Assembly (NCBI GenBank): GCA_003132025.1
Contig: PKWJ01000018.1
Coordinates: 83,403 to 147,402, forward strand
Direction of reading: 5' to 3'
DNA: 64,000 nt
DNA from: Gammaproteobacteria bacterium
Lineage (GTDB): Bacteria > Pseudomonadota > Gammaproteobacteria > Steroidobacterales > Steroidobacteraceae
This document shows positions 29,939 to 39,710 of this stretch, in pieces (positions within the stretch are counted from its first letter, which is position 1; each line of letters starts with the position of its first letter). A model generated the notes under the pieces. That model was not told where the DNA came from, made no database searches, and worked only from the letters and a program-made list of their open reading frames with translations. A program made the translations under genes and the position numbers.

Positions 29939-30442
29939 TTAGGCCGCTTTCGGCGCCGTCGCCGACTCGATCAGAGTGCGTGAAACCAGCTGCACCACAT
30001 CCAGCAGCACCAGCATACCGTCGCCTACCATCGCCAGGCCGCGCACCAGGTCGGAGTCGATCGCGGAGCCTACTGCCGGCGGCGGCCGCAAATCCTCGGC
30101 ACTGATGTTGCAGACCTCGCACACGGCATCGACCACGATGCCCGCGGTCAACTCGCCGTGATCGGTGCCAACCTTGACCACGATCACCACCGTGGTGCGC
30201 CCGTACTGAGTCTCCCCCAATCCGAATCGGCGCCGCAGGTCCAGGATCGGCACCACGGCACCACGCAGGTTGATCACTCCCTGCACGTGCTCAGGCGAAT
30301 GCGGCAGCCGCGTGGGCTTTTCCCAGCCCTTGATTTCCTGTACCCGGAGTATCTCAACGCCGTAGGTCTGGCCCGCAAGCTGGAACGTCAGGTACTGATC
30401 GGAATCGGTGACGATGCTCGGCTTTGCGGCGGTGACATCCAT
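29939..30442 (-). CDS. cheW: Chemotaxis coupling protein CheW
   Basis: YLTFQLAGQTYGVEILRVQEIKGWEKPTRLPHSPEHVQGVINLRGAVVPILDLRRRFG. Confidence 0.95.
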   Translation of the reverse strand: MDVTAAKPSIVTDSDQYLTFQLAGQTYGVEILRVQEIKGWEKPTRLPHSPEHVQGVINLRGAVVPILDLRRRFGLGETQYGRTTVVIVVKVGTDHGELTAGIVVDAVCEVCNISAEDLRPPPAVGSAIDSDLVRGLAMVGDGMLVLLDVVQLVSRTLIESATAPKAA

Positions 30443-30453
30443 CAGCGTTGCCC

Positions 30454-30840
30454 TCAGCTGCGTACGGCTGTCTGGTTGCCGAGCACGCGCTCGAGCGTCG
30501 CCAGCAACTGGTCGGGATTGAACGGCTTCACCATCCAGCCGGTGGCACCCGCCTGTTTGCCCTGAATCTTACGGTCTGGGCTCGACTCGGTGGTCAGCAG
30601 CAGCAACGGGGTCAGGTGGTAGTTCGGCAGCGTCCGCAATTGCGCAATCAAAGTGATGCCGTCCATGCGCGGCATATTGACGTCGGTAAGTACCAGATCG
30701 ACCCGGTGCTTGCGCGCGTATTCCAGTGCTTCATCGCCGTCGGAGGCCTCTATCACTTCGTAGCCCGCCGCCCGCAGTGTCACACCGACCATCTGCCGCA
30801 TCGAAGCCGAATCATCGACCGCGAGAATTGTCTTAGACAT
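30454..30840 (-). CDS. CheY-like single-domain response regulator (second of two)
   Basis: MSKTILAVDDSASMRQMVGVTLRAAGYEVIEASDGDEAL...VLTDVNMPRMDG...MVKPFNPDQLL. Confidence 0.92.
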   Translation of the reverse strand: MSKTILAVDDSASMRQMVGVTLRAAGYEVIEASDGDEALEYARKHRVDLVLTDVNMPRMDGITLIAQLRTLPNYHLTPLLLLTTESSPDRKIQGKQAGATGWMVKPFNPDQLLATLERVLGNQTAVRS

Positions 30841-30991
30841 TTCCTGATGCTCCACCCGTCATTACGTCAAATCTGGGCAGCCGCCCGTAAGCCTGCAGAT
30901 GGCGGCCGTTAACCGTGTATCGGCGCGCGGCGTCTATGATTAAACGCGCCCGGATGAACTGTCCTCGGAATGCGTCGCAATTCACGTTCTT

Positions 30992-31009
30992 GCCCCGCAC
31001 ACGTGGGGC
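30992..31009. repeat. Small inverted repeat GCCCC-g-CA-CACG-TG-GGGC downstream of cheA
   Basis: gccccgcacacgtggggc, in the ~180-bp gap between cheA stop and cheY2 start. Confidence 0.4.
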
Positions 31010-31020
31010 TGCCGACAGCA

Positions 31021-33114
31021 TCACGCCGCCAGGGACTCGGACACGGAACGGGTCAGGCCCGCAATGTCGAGAATCAGGGCAACCGAGCCATCGCCGAGGA
31101 TGGTCGCGCCGGCAATGCCATCGACGTGTCCGTAGTTCGCCTCCAGCGTCTTGACCACCACCTGCTGCTGACCGAGCAGCTCATCGACACACAGGCCGAC
31201 GCGCCTGCCATCGCCTTCCACCACCATGATCAGGCCGTCTTCAGGGTCGCGCGTGCCCTGGGAGCGGGCTGCGAACACCTTCTGCAGCCGTACCACCGGC
31301 AGGTATTCGCCGCGAAACGACAGTACTTCGCCGTGACCGACCACCTGTTTGACCGAAGCCGTACTCAGCTGCAGCGATTCCACGATCGCAGTAAGCGGCA
31401 CAATGTATGACTCGTCACCAACCGCCACCGTCTGGCCGTCAACGATCGCCAGCGTCAGCGGCAAGGTAATGATGAAGCGTGACCCTATGCCGGCCTCGGA
31501 CCGAACTTCGATGGTGCCGCCGAGTTCGTCAACATTGCGTTTGACCACATCCATGCCGACGCCGCGACCCGAGATATCCGTGGCCTGGTCGTGGGTCGAA
31601 AAGCCCGCCAGGAAGATCAGATTATTGACCGCCTCGTCCGACAACTGATCGTCGGTGCTGATCAGCCCGCGCTCGCGCGCCTTGGCGAGGATGCGCTCGC
31701 GCTTCAGGCCGCCGCCATCATCGCCGACTTCCACGGTAATACTGCTGCCGCGGTGATAGGCGTGCAGATGCACCGTGCCATGGGCGGCCTTGCCGCTCGC
31801 CTGGCGCTGTTCCTGCGATTCGATGCCGTGATCGATGCTGTTACGCACCAGATGCACCAACGGATCGCCGATCTTCTCCAGCACGGTCTTGTCGAGTTCG
31901 GTCTCCCCGCCGGTTATCTTGAGCTCGACCTTCTTGCCCAGACGCTGGCTGAGGTCGCGCACCATGCGCGGAAAGCGGCTGAAGACAAAGCTGATCGGCA
32001 CCATGCGCACGCGCATGACGCTCTCCTGCAGCTCGCGCACGTTGCGCTCGAGCTGCGCCAGCCCGGTGCGCAGCCGCTCGCCCACGGCGCCATCGAGCAA
32101 CGATCCGAACTGCCCGAGCATCGATTGCGTGATCACCAGCTCACCGACGCTGTTCATGAGGTCATCGATCTTCTCGACACTGACGCGGATCGAGCTGGCG
32201 TCGCTGCTCCTGGCGACATCGGCGACCTTGGCCGGCCGGTGCTCGTTATCCTCGGAATGCGGAGTTACTGGCGGCGCTTCGGATGAGACCGGGCGAGCGG
32301 CCGCCGGGGAGGTCGGCACGCATGTTGGTACGTTCCTGGCAACCGTGCCTGGCTCGGATTCGAGCACCTTGACTGCGAGCTCGCAGTCGCCTTCGGCCCA
32401 GTCAAATACTTCCACGATCGACTGGCGCGGTGCATCGGTACGCAGCCTCAGCTGCCACGACAGGTAGCAGTTCTCGGGATCGAACTCCTCGATTGGAGGC
32501 AGCGCCGAGACATCGGCCGTGACCTGCAGGTCGCCCAGCTCGCGCAGTTCGCGGAACATGCGCAGCGGATCGTTGCCACGTGCCAGCAGGTGCAGGTATG
32601 GCCGGAAGCTGATCTTATAGAGCGTACCACGCGCCGCTTCGCCACCGGCCGCCGCGGCACTGGTCGCCGCCGCGGCCACGGGCGCGGCCGCCGGTGCGGC
32701 TGCGGCCGCTGCCGGCGCTCTGCCCTTTTGCACCACCGCGAGCTCCAGGTCGAACTGCAGATCGGCAACACGCTGCGCGTCCACCGGCTGCTTGCCCTGT
32801 TGAGCCCGCAGCATCTCGCGCATCACGTCGACCGAGCGCAGCAACAGATCCGACAGCGCAGCGCTGACCTTCAGGCGCTGGCCGCGCAACTCGTCGAGCA
32901 AGGTTTCAAGCGTATGGGTGAAGGAGGTGATCTGGGCAAAGCCGAAAGTCGCCGCGCCACCCTTGATCGAGTGCGCGACGCGGAAGATGGTATTGATCAG
33001 CTCGAGATCAGGCGTCCCGACATCCAGGCGCAGCAGCGACTCCTCCATCTGCCCAATCGCCTCGAAGCTCTCTTCATAGAACGCATCGTGAAATTGTGTC
33101 AGATCGATCGTCAT
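31021..33114 (-). CDS. cheA: Chemotaxis histidine kinase CheA
   Basis: Hpt HSIKGGAATFGF; dimer/ATPase LVHLVRNSIDHGIE, GRGVGMDVVKRNV; C-terminal CheW-like domain. Confidence 0.97.
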   Translation of the reverse strand: MTIDLTQFHDAFYEESFEAIGQMEESLLRLDVGTPDLELINTIFRVAHSIKGGAATFGFAQITSFTHTLETLLDELRGQRLKVSAALSDLLLRSVDVMREMLRAQQGKQPVDAQRVADLQFDLELAVVQKGRAPAAAAAAPAAAPVAAAATSAAAAGGEAARGTLYKISFRPYLHLLARGNDPLRMFRELRELGDLQVTADVSALPPIEEFDPENCYLSWQLRLRTDAPRQSIVEVFDWAEGDCELAVKVLESEPGTVARNVPTCVPTSPAAARPVSSEAPPVTPHSEDNEHRPAKVADVARSSDASSIRVSVEKIDDLMNSVGELVITQSMLGQFGSLLDGAVGERLRTGLAQLERNVRELQESVMRVRMVPISFVFSRFPRMVRDLSQRLGKKVELKITGGETELDKTVLEKIGDPLVHLVRNSIDHGIESQEQRQASGKAAHGTVHLHAYHRGSSITVEVGDDGGGLKRERILAKARERGLISTDDQLSDEAVNNLIFLAGFSTHDQATDISGRGVGMDVVKRNVDELGGTIEVRSEAGIGSRFIITLPLTLAIVDGQTVAVGDESYIVPLTAIVESLQLSTASVKQVVGHGEVLSFRGEYLPVVRLQKVFAARSQGTRDPEDGLIMVVEGDGRRVGLCVDELLGQQQVVVKTLEANYGHVDGIAGATILGDGSVALILDIAGLTRSVSESLAA

Positions 33115-33117
33115 TGG

Positions 33118-33837
33118 CTACATACCCAGATCCGACAGCAGGGCGTCGACATCCTGCTGGCCGCTGACGGCGTGTCCGTGGTTGATGCCCGGCACTGCCG
33201 GACCATGGCCGCGAGCCACGCCGGCTTCAGCGGAGCAACCGGTGGCGGCGCCAACCGGGCCGGCGATGCGCACCAGTTCTCCCAGTGCCTCCTCCAGCTC
33301 AGCTACCAGCGTCATGACACTGCGAATGATCTGGCCGCTCAAATCCTGGTAGCCCTGCGCCAGCAGCACCTCGGCCAGATTGCTGCGCACCGCCGCCATG
33401 CTGGTGCCGGCCTGCTTCAGGAATGCCAGGAGCTGGGGCTTGAGCGTTGGCGCCGAGCCCTCGGCATCGTAGGCAAGGATCAGCTGCTCGGCCTGCTCGG
33501 CCAGCTGATCGGCCAGCGGACAGCACCGTTCGACCAGGTCCATAGTTCGGTGTGCGGCGTCGTCAGTCAGCCGCAGTACATGCGCCAGCCGATGGCGCGC
33601 ATCCGGCACCTGGTGCTGGGCCAGATCAATCAGTTTGGATTCGATGCGAAAGCGCTCGAGCGCCCCGTGCAGGTCGATGGCAATCCGGCGCACCTGCTGC
33701 GTGACCTCGGCGTTGCGCGATTGGTCAAAGGCGGCCAGCGCGGTGCGAAAGCCGTCGCCGTCCCCGTCGTCCAGTGCACGCGACATGGCGGTGACCCACG
33801 GGGCGTACAGATCGAACTCCTGGGCTGGCGTAGTCAT
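33118..33837 (-). CDS. cheZ: Protein phosphatase CheZ
   Basis: AQGYQDLSGQIIRSVMTLVAELEEAL contains canonical DxxxQ; C-terminal DVDALLSDLGM resembles the CheY-binding tail. Confidence 0.92.
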   Translation of the reverse strand: MTTPAQEFDLYAPWVTAMSRALDDGDGDGFRTALAAFDQSRNAEVTQQVRRIAIDLHGALERFRIESKLIDLAQHQVPDARHRLAHVLRLTDDAAHRTMDLVERCCPLADQLAEQAEQLILAYDAEGSAPTLKPQLLAFLKQAGTSMAAVRSNLAEVLLAQGYQDLSGQIIRSVMTLVAELEEALGELVRIAGPVGAATGCSAEAGVARGHGPAVPGINHGHAVSGQQDVDALLSDLGM

Positions 33838-33843
33838 CAGTAT

Positions 33844-34239
33844 TCACGCCGCGGCGCGAGCCGCCAGGATCTTGTCGATCTTTTCCTTCAGCGTCGCCGC
33901 TGTAAACGGCTTGATGACGTAACCACTGACGCCGGCCTGCGCCGCTTCCACGATCTGTTCGCGCTTGGCTTCGGCGGTGAGCATCAGCACTGGCAATTTG
34001 GCCAGGCGCGCGTCGGCGCGCACCTGCTTGAGCAGCTCCAGGCCCGGCATTCCGGGCATGTTCCAGTCGGTGATCAGGAAATCGAAGTTGCCATCCTTGA
34101 GCAGCGGTAGCGCGGTTTTGCCGTCATCGGCTTCGGTGACGTTGGCGTAGCCCAGATCGTGCAGCAGGTTCTTGATGATCCGGCGCATCGTCGAGAAATC
34201 GTCGACCACGAGAAAATTCAAGTTCGGCTGCACTCGCAT
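33844..34239 (-). CDS. cheY: Chemotaxis response regulator CheY
   Basis: [37 protein letters not shown]...[17 protein letters not shown]...[15 protein letters not shown]. Confidence 0.96.
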   Translation of the reverse strand: MRVQPNLNFLVVDDFSTMRRIIKNLLHDLGYANVTEADDGKTALPLLKDGNFDFLITDWNMPGMPGLELLKQVRADARLAKLPVLMLTAEAKREQIVEAAQAGVSGYVIKPFTAATLKEKIDKILAARAAA

Positions 34240-34385
34240 TACTCCAATACGTCGCGATCGGATGCGACTCTATCTATCGGCTTGTATACCGCGATTCTTG
34301 AGTAAAGTCGTGGTGCCGGCGGGCCGATATCCAGCCCGCGCGACGCGGTTCACATATTGCACGGCGCGAGGACCGGCAGCGGCAA

Positions 34386-35159
34386 TCAGTTGCCGTCGCT
34401 GATGAATGTGCCGCCATCCACGATCAGATTCTGACCGGTAACATAGGCGCCGGCAGGGCCGGCCAGCATCACCGCGACGCCGGCGACCTCGTGCGGTTCG
34501 CCGGCGCGGCGCAGCGGCGTCGACGCCAGTCGGCGTGACAGCAGCTCCGGATTATCGAGCAACGGACGGGCGAATTCCGTGGCGATGAGCCCAGGTGAGA
34601 TCGAGTTCACACGCACGTTGGCCGGACCCCACTCGACCGCAAGATTGCGCGCCAGCTGCGCCAGTCCCGCCTTCGATAGGGCGTACAGCCCGATCGACTT
34701 GTTGCCGCGCATGCTCGACAGGCTGGCGGTGAGGATGACGCTGCCGTCGCGGCGCGCCGCCATAGCTGGGATCACGAGACTGGTGAGCCACAGCACGCTG
34801 CGCAAGTTGACCGTCATGGTCAAATCCCAATCGGCATCGCTGGCCGCCGCGATCGGCCCGAACGGCGGTGCCACGCCGGCGTTACACACCAGCACATCGA
34901 TCCGGTCACGTAGCGCCAGACACTGCTGCACCAGGGCTTCGAGCTGCGCGCGCTGTGCGACGTCGCATGGCAGCCCGATAACATCCATGTCCTGATCGCG
35001 CAACGCCGCCGCGGCCTCGGTGCAGGCCGCGGGCACATCGCTCGACAGCACCACCCGCGCACCGGCGCGCGCCATTTCGGTGGCGATGGACAGACCGATG
35101 CCGCGGCTGGCGCCGGTGAGCAATGCCACTTTACCCTTGAGGCTAAAAAGCTCGGTCAT
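34386..35159 (-). CDS. SDR family oxidoreductase
   Basis: LLTGASRGIGLSIA, CNAGVA, YALSKAGLAQLARNLAVEW, VNSISPGLIATEF. Confidence 0.92.
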   Translation of the reverse strand: MTELFSLKGKVALLTGASRGIGLSIATEMARAGARVVLSSDVPAACTEAAAALRDQDMDVIGLPCDVAQRAQLEALVQQCLALRDRIDVLVCNAGVAPPFGPIAAASDADWDLTMTVNLRSVLWLTSLVIPAMAARRDGSVILTASLSSMRGNKSIGLYALSKAGLAQLARNLAVEWGPANVRVNSISPGLIATEFARPLLDNPELLSRRLASTPLRRAGEPHEVAGVAVMLAGPAGAYVTGQNLIVDGGTFISDGN

Positions 35160-35230
35160 CGTGAACCCCGCGGTGATTCTCTACGCGCCGCGATGCGACG
35201 CCCGCTGCGCGCGGCTGTAATGCGATTCGC

Positions 35231-35806
35231 TCAGCTGCGCGCTGATAGATGCGGCCACGCGGCACGCAGATACAGTGCCATCGAAAACAGCGTCAGCGCG
35301 GCGGCGATCACCGTGAGCCAGATCCCGATGCGATAGATCGGCAGGCCGAACAGATCGGCGCGGAACAGCAGCATCGTCAGCCCGACCATCTGCAGGATGG
35401 TCTTGTACTTGCCGATGCGCGATACCGCCACGGCGGTGCGCTGACCGATGCCGGCCATCCACTCGCGCAGCGCCGAGATCGCTATTTCGCGGCCGATGAT
35501 CACCGCCGCGGTGAGCACGATGAGCGGACGCGGATCGCGGCTGACGATCAGCACCAGCGCAACCGCGACCATCAGCTTGTCGGCCACCGGGTCGAGAAAA
35601 GCGCCCAGGCGCGTAATCTGTCCTAACCGCCGTGCCAGATAGCCATCGAGCGAGTCGGTGATCGCGGCAACCGCAAACAGCAGACCGGCGATCGGGTACG
35701 CCACGCTGGCATGATTCCTGGCCCCGAACACAAACAGCAGCACCACCAGCGGTATGGCCAGAATACGCAGCCAGGTCAGGATATTGGGCAGGTTCCAGAT
35801 CATCAC
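35231..35806 (-). CDS. pgsA: CDP-diacylglycerol--glycerol-3-phosphate 3-phosphatidyltransferase
   Basis: NLPNILTWLRILAIPLVVLL; DSLDGYLARRLGQITRLGAFLDPVADK (CDP-alcohol phosphotransferase motif); adjacent to uvrC. Confidence 0.95.
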   Translation of the reverse strand: MMIWNLPNILTWLRILAIPLVVLLFVFGARNHASVAYPIAGLLFAVAAITDSLDGYLARRLGQITRLGAFLDPVADKLMVAVALVLIVSRDPRPLIVLTAAVIIGREIAISALREWMAGIGQRTAVAVSRIGKYKTILQMVGLTMLLFRADLFGLPIYRIGIWLTVIAAALTLFSMALYLRAAWPHLSARS

Positions 35807-37626
35807 GCCCCCGGGTGCAGATGATCATAGATCGAACGCGCCATCGCGGCGCCAACGCCGGTAACTTTTTCCAGATCCGCGGCGCCGGCACGCATCACCC
35901 CCTGCAGGCCGCCAAAATGCGTCAGGATCGCGCGCCGTCGCGCCGGACCCAGGCCCGGGACGGTCTCGAGGATCGACTCGCGGTAGCGCCGCGCTCGCCG
36001 CCGCCGGTGTCCCGTGATGGCGAAGCGGTGCGCCTCGTCGCGCACACGCTGGATGAAATGCAGTGCGGCGCTGTCGGCCTCCAGCACGATCGGAATCGGC
36101 TCGCCGGCGCGAAACAGTCGCTCCTGCCCGGGGCGTCGGTCGGCGCCCTTGGCCACACCGACCACCGCCAGATCCTGACAGCCAGCCTCGGTCAGCGCGC
36201 TGAGCGCGGCATCCACTTGGCCGGGGCCGCCGTCGATCAGCAGCAGATCCGGCCGCGGCCGCTCACCGCTGGCGATGCGAGCACCGTGGCGCAGCAGCGC
36301 TTGATGCATGGCGGCGTAGTCGTCCCCGGGCGTCACACCCTCGATGTTGTAGCGCCGATACTCGCGCTTGCGAGCGCCCTCAGTGGTAAACACCACGCAC
36401 GATGCCACCGTGCCCTCGCCGGCGGTATGGCTGACATCGAAGCACTCGACGCGTTCGGGCGGCCGCGGCAGATCCAGTACCCGCGCCAGCAGCTGCATGC
36501 CCTCCAGTGCCAGCTCGGTGCGCAGTGCCCGCATGCGCAGGGCGTTGCGCGCGTTGTCGAGCGCCAGCTCCAGCCACTGGCGCTTGAGGCCACGCTGCGG
36601 CACGCGCAGCTCCAAAGAGCGGCCGGCGGCACGCTCCAACGCTTGGGCTACCGGCTCGTGATCCGGCAGAGCCATGTTGATCAGAATCTCCGGCGGTGCC
36701 GGCTCGCGGCTATAGTAGAGCAGCAGAAAATCCGCCAGCGTGTCGGCCGGCTCGCTCAGCGCGCTGCCAGGGAAATGGCTGGCGGACCCGAGATTCTGGC
36801 CCTCACGCACCGGCAGCACGCAGATCGCATACTGCCCCGGCTCCCCGACGATGGCGATCACGTCGGTATCGGCCCGGCGCTGCGCATTGGCGATCTGCTG
36901 CGAGCGGATTTCCTGCAGCTCGCGCAGCTGATCGCGCAGCCGCGCGGCGTCCTCGAACTTCAGTTGCTGCGCCGCCGCCTCCATGCGCCGCTGCAACTCG
37001 CCGATCACCTCGGCATTGCGCCCTTCGAGCACTCCGATCGCGCCCTCGAGATCATGCGCGTATGCCTCGCGCCCGATCAGGCCCACGCACGGCGCCGAGC
37101 AGCGCCCGATCTGGTGCTGCAGGCACGGCCGGCTGCGATTGGCGAAGAACGAGTCGCGGCAGTTTCGGATCTTGAATACCTTCTGCAGGTGTTGCAGCAC
37201 TTCCTTGACGGCATGGGCACTGGCAAACGGCCCGTATTGCCGGCTGTTCTTCTGGCGCGGGCCGCGGTAGAACACCAGGCGCGGAAATTCGTGCCCGGCC
37301 GAACAAAGGATGTATGGAAATGACTTGTCGTCGCGCAGCATGATGTTGTAGCGCGGCCGGTGCGCCTTGATCAGATTGCATTCAAGCAGCAGCGCTTCCT
37401 GCTCGCTGTTGACGACCGTCACCTCCACACGCGCGATGCGCCGTACCATCGCCACAACTTTCGGCGACAGGTCATGATTGTTGAAGTAACTGCCGACGCG
37501 ATCGCGCAGGCGCGCCGCCTTGCCGACATACAGCAGTTCACCGTCGGCGGCATGCATGCGGTACACACCGGGACGCTGTGGCAGCGTCGCCACGTAACTC
37601 TTGAGATCGAAGTCGCTGTCGCTCAT
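35803..37626 (-). CDS. uvrC: Excinuclease ABC subunit UvrC
   Basis: GIY-YIG start PQRPGVYRMHAADGELLYVGKA; ECFDVSHTAGEGTVASCVVF; C-terminal HhH. Confidence 0.97.
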   Translation of the reverse strand: MSDSDFDLKSYVATLPQRPGVYRMHAADGELLYVGKAARLRDRVGSYFNNHDLSPKVVAMVRRIARVEVTVVNSEQEALLLECNLIKAHRPRYNIMLRDDKSFPYILCSAGHEFPRLVFYRGPRQKNSRQYGPFASAHAVKEVLQHLQKVFKIRNCRDSFFANRSRPCLQHQIGRCSAPCVGLIGREAYAHDLEGAIGVLEGRNAEVIGELQRRMEAAAQQLKFEDAARLRDQLRELQEIRSQQIANAQRRADTDVIAIVGEPGQYAICVLPVREGQNLGSASHFPGSALSEPADTLADFLLLYYSREPAPPEILINMALPDHEPVAQALERAAGRSLELRVPQRGLKRQWLELALDNARNALRMRALRTELALEGMQLLARVLDLPRPPERVECFDVSHTAGEGTVASCVVFTTEGARKREYRRYNIEGVTPGDDYAAMHQALLRHGARIASGERPRPDLLLIDGGPGQVDAALSALTEAGCQDLAVVGVAKGADRRPGQERLFRAGEPIPIVLEADSAALHFIQRVRDEAHRFAITGHRRRRARRYRESILETVPGLGPARRRAILTHFGGLQGVMRAGAADLEKVTGVGAAMARSIYDHLHPGA

Positions 37627-37647
37627 GGCGGCCGGGCGCCGGCGCCC

Positions 37648-38319
37648 TCATCCGCGGCTGCGCTGCAAATCCGGCGCTTCTGGCTGCGATTGCTTGTATG
37701 CGGCAAGCTCGGCATCCGAAGTCATGCTCAGGCCCAGATGGCGCAGGATACCGTCATCAAGCCCGTAGATCAGGCCATGCACCGCCACCGCCTGCGCGCG
37801 ACGCCAGGCGTCCTGTACTACCGTGGTCTCGGCCACGTGCACCGTCTGCGCCAACACGTGCAGTTCGCACAGGCGTCGCAATTGCGCCTCGACTCCACCG
37901 GCCGCCGCCAGCTCGGCCACGTGACGGTGCCGCACGTCCTGCACATGCCGCAGCCAGTTGTCGATCAGCCCGAGCTTCTGCTCGCGATAAGCCGCGCTCA
38001 CCCCGCCGCAGCCGTAATGACCGCAGACGATGATATCGCGCACCTGCAGCACTTCGACCGCATATTGGATCACGGACAGGCAATTCAAGTCGCTGTGCAC
38101 CACGACGTTGGCGACATTGCGATGCACGAAGATCTCCCCGGGCATCAGTCCGAGGATCTGGTTGGCCGGAACCCGGCTATCGGAGCAGCCGATCCACAGG
38201 TAACGCGGCAGCTGCTGGTGCGCCAGGCGCGAGAAGTATTGCGGGTCGCTGCCGGTCAGGCTCTCGGCCCATTGACGATTGCGCGCGAGCAGGGTTCCCA
38301 GGTCGTCGGTGCCGCTCAC
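37648..38319 (-). CDS. Beta-class carbonic anhydrase
   Basis: WIGCSDSRVPANQILGLMPGEIFVHRNVAN, VCGHYGCGGVSAA; GTG start at 38319 overlapping the upstream stop. Confidence 0.93.
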   Translation of the reverse strand: MSGTDDLGTLLARNRQWAESLTGSDPQYFSRLAHQQLPRYLWIGCSDSRVPANQILGLMPGEIFVHRNVANVVVHSDLNCLSVIQYAVEVLQVRDIIVCGHYGCGGVSAAYREQKLGLIDNWLRHVQDVRHRHVAELAAAGGVEAQLRRLCELHVLAQTVHVAETTVVQDAWRRAQAVAVHGLIYGLDDGILRHLGLSMTSDAELAAYKQSQPEAPDLQRSRG

Positions 38320-39671
38320 GACTTCTGTTTGCTGCGCTCGGCAATCAGCATTGCCAGCTCCAGCGCCTGTTCGTAGTTCAGGCGCGGGTCGACCTGCGAG
38401 CGATAGCTGCGCTGCAGATCGGCGTCGGTCAGCCCGCGCGCACCGCCGGTGCACTCGGTGACGTCCTCACCGGTAAGCTCGATGTGCGCACCGCCAAGAT
38501 AGGTTCCCTGCTGCGCGTGAATGCGAAACGCCAGATCGAGTTCCTTCAGGATATTCTCGAAGCGGCGCGTCTTCAAACCGCCGGTACTGGTCTCGGTATT
38601 GCCGTGCATCGGATCGCAGCACCACAGTACCGTATGCCCGGTGCGGCGTACCGCCTCGATCACCCGCGGCAATGACTTTTCGATGTCCTTGGCTCCGAAA
38701 CGGTGAATCAGAGTCAGCCGTCCGGGCTGATTCTGCGGGTTGAGCGTAGTCACCAGCTCCTGCAGCCACTGATCATCCATCGCCGCGCCGATCTTGACGC
38801 CGACCGGATTGGCGATGCCGCGGAAAAATTCCACGTGCGCGCCATCGACCTGCGCCGTGCGCATTCCGATCCACGGCATGTGCGTGGACAGGTTGTACCA
38901 GTGATTCTGGCGCGCGATGAAACGCGTCTGCGCCTGCTCGTACAGAAGGTGCAGGCCCTCGTGGCTGGCAAAAAAATCGACCCGGGTGGCGTCATGCACC
39001 GCGCGCCCGGTCAGCGATTGGAAGAAATCCAGCGCATCGCCGATCGAATCGGCAATGCGCTGATAGGCCTCGCGCAGCTCGGCATGGCGCACAAAGCCCA
39101 GATCCCAGTATTCCGGATGATGCAGGTCGGCAAATCCGCCATCCACCAGCGCGCGCACGAAGTTCAGCGTCAGCGCCGCGCGCTCGTAGCCGCGCAGCAG
39201 CAGCTGCGGGTCGGCGCGTCTGGCCTCGGGCGTGAACTCCACACGATTCACCAGATCACCGCGATACGCCGGCAGCGTCACGCCGTCGCGCGTTTCCATG
39301 TCGGCTGAACGCGGCTTGGCATACTGGCCGGCCATGCGGCCGATACGTACCACCGGCTTCTTCATGCCCGACAGCAGCACCAGGCTCATCTGCAGCAATA
39401 CCTTGAGCTGCTTGGCAATGCGATCCGACTCGCATTCGGCAAAGCTCTCGGCGCAATCCCCACCCTGCAGCAGGAACCCCTCGCCGCGCTGCACGGCGGC
39501 CAGCCGTTCGCGCAGATTTTCGATTTCCCACGACACCACTATCGGCGGCAGTCGCGCCAGTTCGGCAACTACGCGGCTCAGTGCCGTCGGGTCATCGTAC
39601 GCCGGCTGTTGCGAGGCCTTGCGTGACTGCCAGCTCGCCGGGTGCCAGGAGGTGCTGTCGGTGGATCGCAT
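38316..39671 (-). CDS. Class II 3-deoxy-7-phosphoheptulonate synthase
   Basis: WHPASWQSRKASQQPAYDD; FLLQGGDCAESFAEC; CDPMHGNTETSTGGLKTRRF; GGAHIELTGEDVTECTGGARGL. Confidence 0.95.
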   Translation of the reverse strand: MRSTDSTSWHPASWQSRKASQQPAYDDPTALSRVVAELARLPPIVVSWEIENLRERLAAVQRGEGFLLQGGDCAESFAECESDRIAKQLKVLLQMSLVLLSGMKKPVVRIGRMAGQYAKPRSADMETRDGVTLPAYRGDLVNRVEFTPEARRADPQLLLRGYERAALTLNFVRALVDGGFADLHHPEYWDLGFVRHAELREAYQRIADSIGDALDFFQSLTGRAVHDATRVDFFASHEGLHLLYEQAQTRFIARQNHWYNLSTHMPWIGMRTAQVDGAHVEFFRGIANPVGVKIGAAMDDQWLQELVTTLNPQNQPGRLTLIHRFGAKDIEKSLPRVIEAVRRTGHTVLWCCDPMHGNTETSTGGLKTRRFENILKELDLAFRIHAQQGTYLGGAHIELTGEDVTECTGGARGLTDADLQRSYRSQVDPRLNYEQALELAMLIAERSKQKS

Positions 39672-39710
39672 CCGGCGATGTTAACATGCGCGCTTTAACG
39701 GGGACTACGA

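Noticed and set aside
35815-37323. 502-aa plus-strand ORF opposite uvrC
   Set aside because: Entirely antisense to uvrC; no recognisable domain.
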